Assembly (NCBI RefSeq): GCF_004145405.1
Contig: NZ_SELQ01000006.1
Span: 1 to 64,000 of the forward strand
Length of the DNA: 64,000 nt
From: Salipiger sp. IMCC34102
GTDB lineage: Bacteria; Pseudomonadota; Alphaproteobacteria; Rhodobacterales; Rhodobacteraceae
Reading direction: 5' to 3'
In this document: in pieces, positions 19,230 to 28,121 of the stretch
Layout: each line of letters opens with the position of its first letter
Position numbering within the stretch: position 1 is the stretch's first letter
Translations under genes and position numbers: made by a program
The notes under the pieces: model-generated
What the model was told of the DNA's origin: nothing
The model's database searches: none
Seen by the model: the letters and a program-made list of their open reading frames with translations, nothing else

Positions 19230-20906
19230 CTACCGGATCGCGTCGACGAGCATCCGGCTGACCGTCGCCTGGTCGAGGAATCCCGTCACGTTCAAACCGC
19301 GATCGCGCTGGTAGCGGCGAATGGCGCGACGGCTTTGGTCGTCGAGCTGGCCGTCAACGGCACCGGGGTCCAATCCTTCGGCCGCCAGCCGGGATTCGAC
19401 CAACTGCAACGTGATCGGGTCCATGCCCAGCTGTGCCTCCCGCTGGGCTGCCGGGTTGGGACGGTCGCGGGCTTCCAGCTCCTCGATTCGCGTGCGCGCT
19501 TCCTGTTCGAACTCGCCCTCGCCGGGCCGCTCGATGTATGCGCGGTAGGCGTTGATCCGGTTGCGTTCCCGGGCCTCGTTCCAGGCCGCACGATCTTCTG
19601 CGCTGGCTTGCGCTTGCTGGGATTGACGAATGTCCTCGATCTCCGCCCGGGCCGTCTCGGCGAAAAGACCGTCGGGGAATTGTTCGAGGTAATCGGAATA
19701 GGCGGCCTGCGAGGCGTTCGCCTGCGTCTGCTGCCAGAGGGCGCGGTCCTGGCGTTCCTGTTCGGCGCGACGCTGGGCGGCTTGCGCCTCCAGCTCGGCG
19801 CTGCGCGCGCGGGCCTCGGCGCGCAAGGCGGGAATCTGCTCGGCTGTGAGATAGCCGGTCTCGGTCACGCCGGTGCGATCCTGCCAGCCCCGGATCGCCC
19901 CGCGGGTGCCGGTTCCGAAGATCCCGTCGATGCCGCGCGTGTCGAAGCCCAGGACGGTCAGATCACGCTGAACCGCCTGCCGGGCCTGCAGGTCCAGTCC
20001 AAGTGCCCGTTCCGCCACCGCATTGGGATCGGACGGCGCCCGGCGCAGTTCCGCCAGGCGCGCGACGGCCTGCGACGCATGTTTCCCGCCGGGGAACCGG
20101 TCGAGGTAGCGCGCGTAGGCCGTCTCGGTGTCGACGGCAGAGACGGCGGTCCAAGTGCTCTGCTCATCGAGGCTCGACAGGTTGTCGGGCAGCTCGACCG
20201 GGGCGGACGGGGACGCCGCGACCGTCGCCGGGGTTTCCACGGCGGGGGTGTCGATCGCAACCGGCGCATCATCGCCGCTGCGCTGAATCAGCAGACGTCC
20301 GACTTTTTCCGCCGCGACGAGCGGGTCGTATCCGGGCGTTTCGTCCATTTCGACCAGCATCTCATTTACCCGCCAGACCGAGCCGGTGACGAGCGTTACG
20401 CCTTCCGGAATTTCCAGATCGGCGATCCCGTTGCGCAATCCGGGCGCGTATTCGCTTTCCCTCGGGTAGACCCCCAGGGCCAGGATCGTGGGCGTGTTTG
20501 CGAGCGATAGCGCGGTCAAAAGACTTTCGATCTGAAGTCCCGAGCGGGCCACGGTCATCAAGGACGGATCAACCGTATCGGTCCCGACGAACCAGCTGTT
20601 TCGGCCGTCCGTCACGAACTGCCCGGCAAGCACCACCAAGCTGCGATCCGCGTCCATCAGATCTGCCGTGAAGGCGTCCGCCTCCTCAAGCAGTGCGTCG
20701 ACCTGAAGATCCTGTCCCCCGAAAAGGGTAAAGCCCATCGATCCCAATTTGGTCGCCGAGTTCGAAAACAGTTCCGCATTGGTGACGTTCTTGAATCCGG
20801 CGTAATCGGAATTGCCGACGACGAGTGCCACGCCATCGGCCTGGTCCTGCGCCAAGGTCAGACTCGGTCCTAGAAGGAAGGGAAGCGCGAAAAGAAGCTG
20901 TCGCAT
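19230..20906 (-). CDS. Exported caspase-fold (pseudo-caspase) protein with two peptidoglycan-binding-like domains
   Basis: The 558-residue product has a signal peptide (1-19), then a caspase p20-like domain at about 24-185 (ALVVGNSDY at 27-35, LGSMGFTLFGG, DADRSLVVLAG). Where active enzymes have Gly-His-Gly it reads AGQF (94-97). Where they have an Asp-Ala-Cys motif it reads LALGVYP (142-148). Both catalytic residues are therefore missing. Next come a Pro/Ala linker, three short TPR-like repeats (YLDRFPGGKHA, YLEQFPDGLFA, YIERPGEGEFE), and two PG_binding_1-type domains at about 308-360 and 500-552 (GIDGIFGTGTRGAI, AVDGQLDDQSRRAI). It probably acts as a scaffold in the periplasm or cell wall; that role is inferred. 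Confidence 0.8.
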   Translation of the reverse strand: MRQLLFALPFLLGPSLTLAQDQADGVALVVGNSDYAGFKNVTNAELFSNSATKLGSMGFTLFGGQDLQVDALLEEADAFTADLMDADRSLVVLAGQFVTDGRNSWFVGTDTVDPSLMTVARSGLQIESLLTALSLANTPTILALGVYPRESEYAPGLRNGIADLEIPEGVTLVTGSVWRVNEMLVEMDETPGYDPLVAAEKVGRLLIQRSGDDAPVAIDTPAVETPATVAASPSAPVELPDNLSSLDEQSTWTAVSAVDTETAYARYLDRFPGGKHASQAVARLAELRRAPSDPNAVAERALGLDLQARQAVQRDLTVLGFDTRGIDGIFGTGTRGAIRGWQDRTGVTETGYLTAEQIPALRAEARARSAELEAQAAQRRAEQERQDRALWQQTQANASQAAYSDYLEQFPDGLFAETARAEIEDIRQSQQAQASAEDRAAWNEARERNRINAYRAYIERPGEGEFEQEARTRIEELEARDRPNPAAQREAQLGMDPITLQLVESRLAAEGLDPGAVDGQLDDQSRRAIRRYQRDRGLNVTGFLDQATVSRMLVDAIR

Positions 20907-20919
20907 GGAAGGTATCCTG

Positions 20920-22116
20920 TCAGGTCTCGTAATTGCGCCGATCCTCGATCACGAGGCCGTCGCGGGGAAGGGTGCCGGGGGCATGTAGCGTGACGCGGCC
21001 CCGAAGCTTCAGAATATCGGTGACAGACGTGGCTGCCGCCTCCGCGTCAAGCCCCGTGCCTTCGAGTTGTACGGCCATCGTATCGGTATCGCCGTCTCGG
21101 TCGGCAACGATCCGCGCACGCTCCGCCCCGGTGACTGCGACCAGGGCCGCCACCTGTTCGGGGCGGACGAACATGCCCTTGATCTTGGTCGTCTGGTCGG
21201 CCCGCCCCATCCAACCCTTGATGCGTCGGTTGGTGCGGCCTGTCGCGCTTTGCCCGGAAAGGATCGCGGACAGATCGCCGGTTGCGAAACGGATCAGCGG
21301 GTAGTCTGGGTTGAGCGTGGTGACGACCACCTCGCCTACCTCCCCGTCGGGGACGGGGGTGCCGGTGCCGGGGGTGACGATCTCGACGATGACATGCTCG
21401 TCGAGGATCATGCCGTCCTCCTCGGCGGCTTCGTAGGCGATGAGGCCCAGATCGGCGGTGGCGTAGCATTGCCGGCAGGTGATCCCGGCGTCGGCATAGA
21501 CCTGCCGCAGCGCCGGGAAGAGCGCCCCGCCGGAAACGGCGGCTTTCGTGAAACCTAGCGTCGTGCCGCTCTCCCTCGCGCGGTCGAGGATGACCTTGAG
21601 GTAATCGGGCGTGCCGGCGTAGGCGGTCGCCCCCAGCGCCGCGGAGGCGGCGATTTGCTGATCCGTCTGCCCGGTGCCCGCGGGCAGCACGCGCGCGCCC
21701 ACGGCGGCGGCCCCGTTTTCGAACATGGTACCGGCGGGGGTCAGGTGGTAGGCAAAACAGTTCTGCACGATGTCCTCGCGCCCGATCCCGCAGGCATGCA
21801 GGAAGCGCCCGAAGCGCCACCAGTCGCGTGTGTTGCCGCCCGGTTCATGGATCGGGCCGGGGGACTGGAAGACGTGGCTCACGTTATCCACAGGGATGCC
21901 GCCGAAGGGCGGGCGCGACGTCTGCATTTCGACCAGGTCGGATTTGCGCAGGACAGGCAGTTCGACCAGATCGTCGAGACTGTCCACCACCGCCTCGCCC
22001 AGCCAGCTGGCGTCAGAGGCCTTCACCTGCGCGACCTGCGCCTTCAGGCCGGCAAGCTGCGCCTGCGCACGGGCCGCGGTGGAACGGGTTTCCAGATCGT
22101 CGTAGAATGGGGTCAT
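20920..22116 (-). CDS. Phenylacetate-CoA-ligase-like (PaaK-like) AMP-forming ligase
   Basis: Adenylating enzyme that would activate a carboxylic acid with ATP and CoA. The 398-residue product matches the PaaK branch: PVLRKSDLVEMQ near the N-terminus, YHLTPAGTMFENG, YAGTPDYL, CYATADLGLIAYE in place of the usual YG(S/L)SE motif, LIRFATGDLS, and the C-terminal IKGWMGRADQTTKIKGMFV hinge. The start at 22116 follows a GAAGGA site. It is the last gene of a Liv-type transporter operon, which suggests that the imported compound is an acid to be CoA-activated. The actual substrate is unknown. Confidence 0.82.
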   Translation of the reverse strand: MTPFYDDLETRSTAARAQAQLAGLKAQVAQVKASDASWLGEAVVDSLDDLVELPVLRKSDLVEMQTSRPPFGGIPVDNVSHVFQSPGPIHEPGGNTRDWWRFGRFLHACGIGREDIVQNCFAYHLTPAGTMFENGAAAVGARVLPAGTGQTDQQIAASAALGATAYAGTPDYLKVILDRARESGTTLGFTKAAVSGGALFPALRQVYADAGITCRQCYATADLGLIAYEAAEEDGMILDEHVIVEIVTPGTGTPVPDGEVGEVVVTTLNPDYPLIRFATGDLSAILSGQSATGRTNRRIKGWMGRADQTTKIKGMFVRPEQVAALVAVTGAERARIVADRDGDTDTMAVQLEGTGLDAEAAATSVTDILKLRGRVTLHAPGTLPRDGLVIEDRRNYET

Positions 22117-22212
22117 GGCGAAGTCCTTCGTTCGGGAATGCAAGACGCCCCGGACAGGCAAGATGTCATCCGGGGCAGCGGGTTATTCAATAGCGAGACG
22201 GTTCTTAGAGGT

Positions 22213-23046
22213 TCACGCCAGCCAGCGCTTGCGGCGGCGGTAGCTGCGCACGTCGCGAAAACTCTTGCGGCCCTCGTCCGACATGCCGAGGTAGAATTCC
22301 TTCACGTCCGGGTTCTCGCGCAGTTCCCTGGCGGGACCCTCCATGACGACACGACCCGATTCCAGGATGTAGCCGTGGTGGGCGAAGCGCAGGGCGACGC
22401 TGGTGTTCTGCTCGGCCAGCAGGAAGCTGACGCCCTCGCGTTCGTTCAGATCCTTCACGATACCGAAGATCTCCTCCACCAGTTGCGGAGCAAGTCCCAT
22501 GGAGGGCTCGTCGAGCAGGATCGTCTCTGGCCGGGACATGAGCGCGCGGCCGATGGCGCACATCTGCTGCTCTCCGCCGGAGGTATAGCCCGCCTGGCTT
22601 TTCCGCCGCTCGCGCAGGCGGGGAAAGTAGTCATAGACCATCTCAAGATCCGCCGCCGTGGCCGCGGACCCGTCGCGGCGCGTATAGGCGCCGGTCATCA
22701 GGTTCTCCTCGATGGTCAGATGCTCGAAGCAGTGGCGACCTTCCATGACCTGGATCACCCCGCGCTGCACGAGGTCGGAGGGTGACAGGTCCTGCACCCG
22801 GTCGCCGCGGTAGAGGATCGAGCCCTTGGTCACCTCGCCCCGCTCGGATTGCAGCAGGTTCGAGATCGCCTTGAGCGTCGTCGTCTTGCCCGCCCCGTTG
22901 CCGCCCAGCAGCGCCGTGATCCCGCCCTTGGGCACCTTCAGCGACACGCCCTTCAGCACGAGGATCACGTGATTGTAGATCACCTCGATATTGTTGACCT
23001 CGAGCAGCGTCTCGGTCTCGGTCTCGGTCTCGGCGCTATCCAGCAT
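22213..23046 (-). CDS. livF: Branched-chain/organic-acid ABC transporter ATPase, LivF-like
   Basis: One of two ATPases of a HAAT (Liv-type) importer. The 277-residue product has Walker A GGNGAGKTT, a Q-loop near VIQVMEGRHCFEHLT, signature TSGGEQQM, Walker B ILLDEPSMGLAP, and LLAEQNT in place of the usual switch-His segment, as is normal for LivF. An N-terminal ETETETE stretch comes from a short GGTCTC-type tandem repeat at about 23009-23035. A C-terminal extension of about 30 basic residues (RDVRSYRRRKRWLA) is longer than in E. coli LivF. The substrate may be an aromatic or fatty acid rather than leucine, judging from the two CoA-ligase neighbours. Confidence 0.9.
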   Translation of the reverse strand: MLDSAETETETETLLEVNNIEVIYNHVILVLKGVSLKVPKGGITALLGGNGAGKTTTLKAISNLLQSERGEVTKGSILYRGDRVQDLSPSDLVQRGVIQVMEGRHCFEHLTIEENLMTGAYTRRDGSAATAADLEMVYDYFPRLRERRKSQAGYTSGGEQQMCAIGRALMSRPETILLDEPSMGLAPQLVEEIFGIVKDLNEREGVSFLLAEQNTSVALRFAHHGYILESGRVVMEGPARELRENPDVKEFYLGMSDEGRKSFRDVRSYRRRKRWLA

Positions 23047-23082
23047 CGCGGGCCCCTGTGCTCTCTTTTTTTATAAGTATTT

Positions 23083-23114
23083 AAAAGAATCGGGCGGCCC
23101 GTATGGGCCGCCCG
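23083..23114 (-). terminator. Intercistronic terminator/attenuator after livK
   Basis: A perfect 10-bp stem (23091-23100 with 23105-23114) with a four-base loop GTAT, followed on the minus strand by ATTCTTTTAA. It lies between livK and livF, as expected for raising binding-protein mRNA over transporter mRNA. Confidence 0.68.
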
Positions 23115-23124
23115 GCCCGGCGCC

Positions 23125-24402
23125 TTACAGGCAACCCGGCGAGATGCCATTCTCCTCGGCGAAAGCCGCGGCATCGGCCTCGACCAGCGGATCGATGACC
23201 GCGTCATCCGGCGTGATGAAGTCGGTCAGAGGCTCGAAGACGCCGTCGGACGCGTTCCACTGCTGCACCAGCCCCTCGCCCGATCCGCCGTGGTTCTCGC
23301 AGGAAACGCTGAACGACGGCCCGACGCCGGCCATGCCCAGTTCTTCCATGCGCGCCTCGGTAATCTCCAGCTGCTCCATCCCGTCGCGCATCTGCGCGGC
23401 CGTGATGTCGCTGACGCCGTGGATCTCCTGCGCATTGGCGATGGCCTCGGCGGCCAGCATCGCGGCATACATGCCGCGCACGTAAAGCACCTTGCCCACG
23501 TTCGTGCCATCACCCGCACCCATGCCGGCGTCGATCACCTGCGTCTGGATTTCGCCCAGCACGGGGTAGTCCTGGATCCGGTTCATGTTGAGCGCCTTGT
23601 ACCCGTCGGCGGCGGCCCCCGCGGGGGTCACGTCATGCTCTGCGCCCGCCCACCAGTTGCCGATGAAGTTCTCCATCGGGAAGTTGATGTTCGCGGCCTC
23701 CTGGATAGCGACCTGGTTCATGACGCCCCAGCCCCACATCACGACGTAGTCGGGACGCTCACGGCGGATCTGCAGCCAGGTCGACTTCTGCTCCTGCCCC
23801 GGAGGCGTGACGGGAAACAGCGACAAATCGAACCCGTGCTTGGCAGAGAGCTCTTCGAGCGTGCGGATTGGCTCCGCCCCGTAGGCACTGTCGTGGTAGA
23901 CCAGCGCGACGGAGGTTTCCGACAGATCGTCGCCGTTCTCGTCCAGAAGGTAGTTCACGGCGACCGAAGCCGCATCCCAGTAGTTGGCCGGGTAGTTGAA
24001 GGTCCAGTTGAAGACCTCCCCGTCCGCGGCCGAGGTGCGCCCGTAGCCCATGGTGTGCAGCGGAATGCCATCGGCGGTGGCTTTCGGGATCAACTGGTAC
24101 GTGATGCCGGTGGACAACGGTTGGTAGACCAGCGCACCTTCACCCTTGGTGCTCTCGTAGCACTCGACGCCCTTCTCGGTGTTGTAGCCGGTCTCGCATT
24201 CCACCACGCGGATCTCTTCTCCACCGATCCCGCCGTCGCGGGCATTCAGCAGAGCGAAGTAATCCTGGTAGCCGTCCGAGAACGGGATTCCGCCCGCTGC
24301 ATAGGGTCCGGTCCGGTAGCTGAGGTCGGGGATGACGAGGTCCGCGCTGGCGCTTCCCGTCATCAGCGCCGCGACTGCGGCGGCAGTGAACGTCCGTTTC
24401 AT
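23125..24402 (-). CDS. livK: Periplasmic substrate-binding protein, LivK-like
   Basis: Periplasmic ligand-binding component of the Liv-type importer. From 24402 the product is 425 residues, with signal peptide MKRTFTAAAVAALMTGSASA and the Leu/Ile/Val-binding fold (RTGPYAAGGIPFSDGYQDYF, VECETGYNTEKGVECYE). The longer frame adds 47 residues with no signal character, and a GGGAGGAAG site precedes 24402. Cysteines in VECETGYNTEKGVECYE and near the C-terminus (SCENHGG, SPGCL) could form disulfides. It belongs to the subgroup found with AMP-ligase genes, so the ligand is probably not a simple branched-chain amino acid (inference). Confidence 0.88.
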   Translation of the reverse strand: MKRTFTAAAVAALMTGSASADLVIPDLSYRTGPYAAGGIPFSDGYQDYFALLNARDGGIGGEEIRVVECETGYNTEKGVECYESTKGEGALVYQPLSTGITYQLIPKATADGIPLHTMGYGRTSAADGEVFNWTFNYPANYWDAASVAVNYLLDENGDDLSETSVALVYHDSAYGAEPIRTLEELSAKHGFDLSLFPVTPPGQEQKSTWLQIRRERPDYVVMWGWGVMNQVAIQEAANINFPMENFIGNWWAGAEHDVTPAGAAADGYKALNMNRIQDYPVLGEIQTQVIDAGMGAGDGTNVGKVLYVRGMYAAMLAAEAIANAQEIHGVSDITAAQMRDGMEQLEITEARMEELGMAGVGPSFSVSCENHGGSGEGLVQQWNASDGVFEPLTDFITPDDAVIDPLVEADAAAFAEENGISPGCL

Positions 24403-24478
24403 GGTCTTCCTCCCAGTTGTGTATGCCAAGGGGTGCCCCCGGGCGATGGTCAAGCGCGAGGCCTCCTCGCCTGAGCGC

Positions 24479-25558
24479 CTAATACGGAAACGGCCAGAGC
24501 CGCAGTTTCTCCTTCGTGAGCCGCCAGAGCTGGGCCAGGCCATGCGGTTCCTTGATCAGGAAGAACATGATCAGCCCGCCCACGACGACGAGTTGCAGAT
24601 GGCTCACGATCTGCGTGGGCCAGCCCAGCAGGTCCGCGCCGATGACCTTCAGCGCCACCGGCAGCAGCACGAGGAACGCGGCCCCCGCGAAACTGCCGAA
24701 GATCGACCCCAGCCCGCCGATGATGCACATGAAGAGCACGAGGAAGGACTTGTTGATCCCGAAGGCCTCCCCCACCTCGACCGCGCCCAGATAGACGGCA
24801 AAGAACAAAGCGCCCGCAATGCCGATGAAGAACGAGCTGACGGCGAAGGCCGTGAGCTTGGCGCGCAGGGGGTTCACGCCGATAATCTCTGCCGCGATGT
24901 CCATGTCGCGGATCGCCATCCAAGATCGCCCCACCGTGCCCCGCGTCAGGTTCCGTGCCAGCAGCGCACAGAACGTCACGAAGGCGAGGCAGATCAGGTA
25001 CTGCGCGGTTGGCCCCGCGTTGGCCCCGGTGATCGCCTGTCCGAACAGAAAGCGTTCCGGCGCATTGATCTGGCCCGAGGCGGAGTAGTTGTAGAACCAC
25101 GGCACCTTGTTGAAGAGCCAGACGAGGAAAAACTGCGCCGCCAGCGTCGCCACGGCCAGATAGAACCCCTTGATCCGCAAGCTGGGCAAGCCGAAGAGCG
25201 CGCCGACGATGGCCGTGATTCCGCCTGCCAGAAGGATGTGTATCACCATCGAGACATCCGGGAAGGCCGTCATCAGCTTGTAGACCGCATAGGCCCCCAC
25301 CGCCATGAAGCCGCCCGTCCCAAGGCTCACCTGCCCGCAGTAGCCCGTCAGGATGTTTAGCCCGATCGCGGCGATCGCGTAGATCAGGAAGGGCACGAGG
25401 ATCGCGTTCGCCCAGTAGTCGTTGATGACCAGCGGAACAATCAGCCAGGCCACGGCGAGCGTGATCCAGAAGCCTACCCGGTCGAAGAGGATCGGAAAGG
25501 TCTGGTTGTCGGCGCGATAGGTCGTCTTGAAATCGCCGGCTTCACGATAGAGCATCAT
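24479..25558 (-). CDS. livM: Liv-type ABC transporter permease, LivM-like
   Basis: Second inner-membrane permease of the importer. The 359-residue product has around nine hydrophobic spans, the LNILTGYCGQVSLGTGGFMAVGAY segment typical of LivM, and the EIIGVNPLRAKLTAFAVSSF loop that contacts the ATPase. The start at 25558 gives MMLYREAGDF. It lies 76 bases before livK and 74 bases after livH. Confidence 0.92.
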   Translation of the reverse strand: MMLYREAGDFKTTYRADNQTFPILFDRVGFWITLAVAWLIVPLVINDYWANAILVPFLIYAIAAIGLNILTGYCGQVSLGTGGFMAVGAYAVYKLMTAFPDVSMVIHILLAGGITAIVGALFGLPSLRIKGFYLAVATLAAQFFLVWLFNKVPWFYNYSASGQINAPERFLFGQAITGANAGPTAQYLICLAFVTFCALLARNLTRGTVGRSWMAIRDMDIAAEIIGVNPLRAKLTAFAVSSFFIGIAGALFFAVYLGAVEVGEAFGINKSFLVLFMCIIGGLGSIFGSFAGAAFLVLLPVALKVIGADLLGWPTQIVSHLQLVVVGGLIMFFLIKEPHGLAQLWRLTKEKLRLWPFPY

Positions 25559-25632
25559 ACCCTCCGAAAGTTGTCCGCGCGGCCGAGCGGACGGACGCCG
25601 CGGGCTGCAGCCTCACACGGGTGCCTTCGCAA

Positions 25633-26628
25633 TCATACCCGCTCAATGATCTTCTCCCCGAACAGACCCTGCGGCCGGAACACCAGAAAAATGAGGGCCA
25701 GCACGTAGGCGAACCAAGTCTCGGTCGCGCCACCGATTAGCGGTCCGATGCTGTACTCGAACAACTTCTCGCCCACCCCGATGATCAGCCCACCGACGAT
25801 GGCCCCGGGGATCGAGGTGAAGCCCCCCAGCATCAGTACCGGCAGCGCCTTCAGTGCGATCAGGCTTAGCGAGAACTGCACGCCCGACTTGGCCCCCCAC
25901 ATGACCCCCGCGACCAGCGCCACGAGGCCCGCCAGCGACCAGACCAGCACCCAGATGAAGTTGAGAGAGATCCCGACCGACAGGGCCGCCTGGTGGTCGT
26001 CCGCCACGGCGCGCATGGCACGGCCTTGCTTGGTGTATTGCGCAAACGCGATCAGCGCGATCACCAGCACCGCCGCGACAACGGTGGCCACCATGTCGAG
26101 CTTGTCGATGAAGAAGCCGTAGAAGTCCTCTCCGCCCAGCCCCACGGTCAGATCCTCGACGAACATCGACCCGCCTTGCGGCAGCCCGATGTCCAGCGTC
26201 TTAATATCCGACCCCCACATCAGGTCCCCCACTCCTTCGAGGAAATAGGCCAGACCGATGGTCGCCATGAAGAGGATGATCGGCTCCTGCCCCACCAGAT
26301 GGCGAAAGACGAAGGTGTGCACCACCCAGGCGAAGAGCACCATGACTGCCAGCGTCACGAGGATTGCCAGCAGCGCGGGCACGGTCCAGCCGAAGTAATG
26401 CAAGTCGGTCCCGAAGATCGCGTTTATGAGGTGGCTGAAGGGGATCTGCCCTTCCATCACCCCCACGAGCGTTAGCGCCGCGAAGAGCGCCATGACGCCC
26501 TGCGCGTAGTTGAAGATTCCTGAGGCTTTGAAGATCAGCACGAAGCCCAGCGCCACCAGCGCGTAGAGTACGCCGGCCATCAGGCCGTTGATCAGAACCT
26601 CGATACCGTAGAGAAAATCAGCCGACAT
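25633..26628 (-). CDS. livH: Liv-type ABC transporter permease, LivH-like
   Basis: First inner-membrane permease of the importer. From 26628 the product is 331 residues with about eight spans, beginning MSADFLYGIEVLINGLMAGV. It contains GFVLIFKASGIFNYAQGVM and the RAVADDHQAALSVGIS cytoplasmic loop characteristic of LivH. A GGAGG site lies just upstream of the chosen ATG; the 43-residue longer form is not membrane-like. It is coupled with LivM as a heterodimer (family knowledge). Confidence 0.92.
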   Translation of the reverse strand: MSADFLYGIEVLINGLMAGVLYALVALGFVLIFKASGIFNYAQGVMALFAALTLVGVMEGQIPFSHLINAIFGTDLHYFGWTVPALLAILVTLAVMVLFAWVVHTFVFRHLVGQEPIILFMATIGLAYFLEGVGDLMWGSDIKTLDIGLPQGGSMFVEDLTVGLGGEDFYGFFIDKLDMVATVVAAVLVIALIAFAQYTKQGRAMRAVADDHQAALSVGISLNFIWVLVWSLAGLVALVAGVMWGAKSGVQFSLSLIALKALPVLMLGGFTSIPGAIVGGLIIGVGEKLFEYSIGPLIGGATETWFAYVLALIFLVFRPQGLFGEKIIERV

Positions 26629-26672
26629 GGGCGCCTCCGAACCTTCCGGCCGGACGCGCCCGGGCCGTTGTG

Positions 26673-27089
26673 TCAGTCTTGCGTCGCGATGGGATCGTCG
26701 AAGCCGGAGCCGCCGTCGCGCCCCGGAGTGGGACCCGTCGCAGCGGGGCATTCGCAATCGGCGAGCAATTCATTGGCCTTCTCGCTGCGCTGGCCCGCAG
26801 GCTGCGCTTCGAGCGCGGAACGGGCCGCGCGCAGGCCCCAGTCGATGTCGCCGTCAACATACTCGGGCCGCCCCTCGCCCGCGCCCAGCTCGGCGCCACG
26901 GGCATCGCGCGACTGGCGTGCCACCCGGCCGATGGCCGAGGTCACCGCGTCGCGCTCGTTCTTGCGCAATTCGTCCAGATCCTCCGGCCGGAACTTGCGC
27001 ATCCGGTCGATCATGTAATCGGGCAGCCCCCGGTCCTCGCCCAGAATGTCGGCGAGGGTCTTCTTCAGCCATGTCTCGTGGTCGCTCAC
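26673..27089 (-). CDS. Small soluble protein within the Liv/CoA-ligase operon
   Basis: A 138-residue protein of no family I recognise. It starts at GTG 27089 with an AGGAGA site seven bases upstream. It is hydrophilic and mostly helical-looking, with the repeated acidic/basic pattern DYMIDRMRKFRPEDLDELRKNERD. It ends in a Gly/Pro-rich tail with two cysteines (DCECPAATGP). There is no signal peptide. It lies between livG and livH, 44-62 bases from each, so it is surely co-transcribed, perhaps as an accessory or regulatory protein for the transporter or ligases. Confidence 0.72.
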   Translation of the reverse strand: MSDHETWLKKTLADILGEDRGLPDYMIDRMRKFRPEDLDELRKNERDAVTSAIGRVARQSRDARGAELGAGEGRPEYVDGDIDWGLRAARSALEAQPAGQRSEKANELLADCECPAATGPTPGRDGGSGFDDPIATQD

Positions 27090-27151
27090 GGTCGTCTCCT
27101 TGCAATGTTCGCAAGGGTAACGCGTGGCTGCTCCAGATGTTTCGGACGGCG

Positions 27152-27970
27152 TCAGTCATGGGCGACCCCCAGATAGGCGTCGATGACTTCCTGGTTGTTG
27201 CGCACCTCGGCGGGCGTACCATCCCCGATCTTGCGCCCGTAGTCCATCACGACCACCCGGTCGCTGAGGTCCATGACCACGCCCATATCATGCTCGATCA
27301 GCGCGATAGTCGTCCCGAATTCGTCGTTCACGTCGAGGATGAAGCGGCTCATGTCCTCTTTCTCCTCGACGTTCATGCCCGCCATCGGCTCGTCCAGCAG
27401 AAGAAGGTCCGGCTCGGCGGCCAGCGCCCGCGCCAGTTCGACCCGCTTCTTTAGACCGTAGGGCAAGCGGCTGACGGGGGTCTTGCGGATCGACTGGATC
27501 TCCAGGAAGTCGATGATCCGCTCGACATGTGCGCGGTGCTCGATCTCCTCGCGCTCGGCGCGGCCCATCCAGAGCGCCTGCGCCAGCATCCCGGCCTTCA
27601 TCTGCGTCAGCCGCCCGGTCATGATGTTGTCGAGCACCGACATCCCCTCGAAGAGCGCGATGTTCTGGAACGTCCGCGCCACGCCCTGCCGCGCCACCTG
27701 GTAGGGCTTCATCGGTGGCCGTCGCTCCCCCCGGAACCAGACCTCGCCTTCCTGCGGGTTGTAGAACCCCGAGATCACGTTCAGCATTGAGGACTTGCCC
27801 GCGCCGTTCGGCCCGATGATCGCGCGGATCTCGCCTTGCCGGATATCGAACGAGATGTTCTTGATCGCCTCGACCCCGCCGAACCGCAGGGTGATCCCGC
27901 GCAGGTGCATCAGCATGCCGCCGATGGCACGACCGTCCTGGGTCACATAAGGCTCAACGGTATCCTTCAC
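27152..27970 (-). CDS. livG: Liv-type ABC transporter ATPase, LivG-like
   Basis: First ATPase of the importer. The product from GTG 27970 is 272 residues (V/MKDTVEPYVTQDGRAIGGMLMHLRG); a shorter form beginning at MLMHLRG is possible. It has Walker A GPNGAGKSS, signature region VSRLPYGLKKRVELARAL (LSYGxxR-like, as in LivG), Walker B LLLLDEPMAGMN, and the switch His in LIEHDMGVVMDL. AGGGG lies six bases before the GTG. Upstream in-frame codons run through an intergenic repeat and were rejected. Confidence 0.9.
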   Translation of the reverse strand: MKDTVEPYVTQDGRAIGGMLMHLRGITLRFGGVEAIKNISFDIRQGEIRAIIGPNGAGKSSMLNVISGFYNPQEGEVWFRGERRPPMKPYQVARQGVARTFQNIALFEGMSVLDNIMTGRLTQMKAGMLAQALWMGRAEREEIEHRAHVERIIDFLEIQSIRKTPVSRLPYGLKKRVELARALAAEPDLLLLDEPMAGMNVEEKEDMSRFILDVNDEFGTTIALIEHDMGVVMDLSDRVVVMDYGRKIGDGTPAEVRNNQEVIDAYLGVAHD

Positions 27971-27982
27971 GCGTGACCCCTG

Positions 27983-28030
27983 ACTTCTTCTGGCCGAAAA
28001 TATCTGCCCCGCCGGCGAGGCGTCCCGCAC
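27983..28030 (-). repeat. Dispersed Rhodobacteraceae-type intergenic repeat, copy 2
   Basis: Read on the minus strand it begins GTGCGGGACGCCTCGCCGG, followed by a GGGG/T-rich linker and TTTTCGGCCAGAAGAAG. It shares the GTGCGGGA start with copies 3 and 4 and the CGGCCAGAAGAAG end with copy 1. It lies between the acyl-CoA-synthetase-like gene and livG. Confidence 0.6.
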
Positions 28031-28121
28031 CTTCCAGCCCTTGCGACAGGCGCGGCGGCGCGCGACCGCAGGGGATGGCGGGCGGGGCGTTTTTCCGCGC
28101 AGCGGAAAGAGCGTCGTCCCG

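Noticed and set aside
23009-23035. Tandem GGTCTC-type hexamer repeat
   Set aside because: It lies within livF and encodes an ETETETE stretch at the N-terminus; short enough to be ordinary, though it could vary in copy number.
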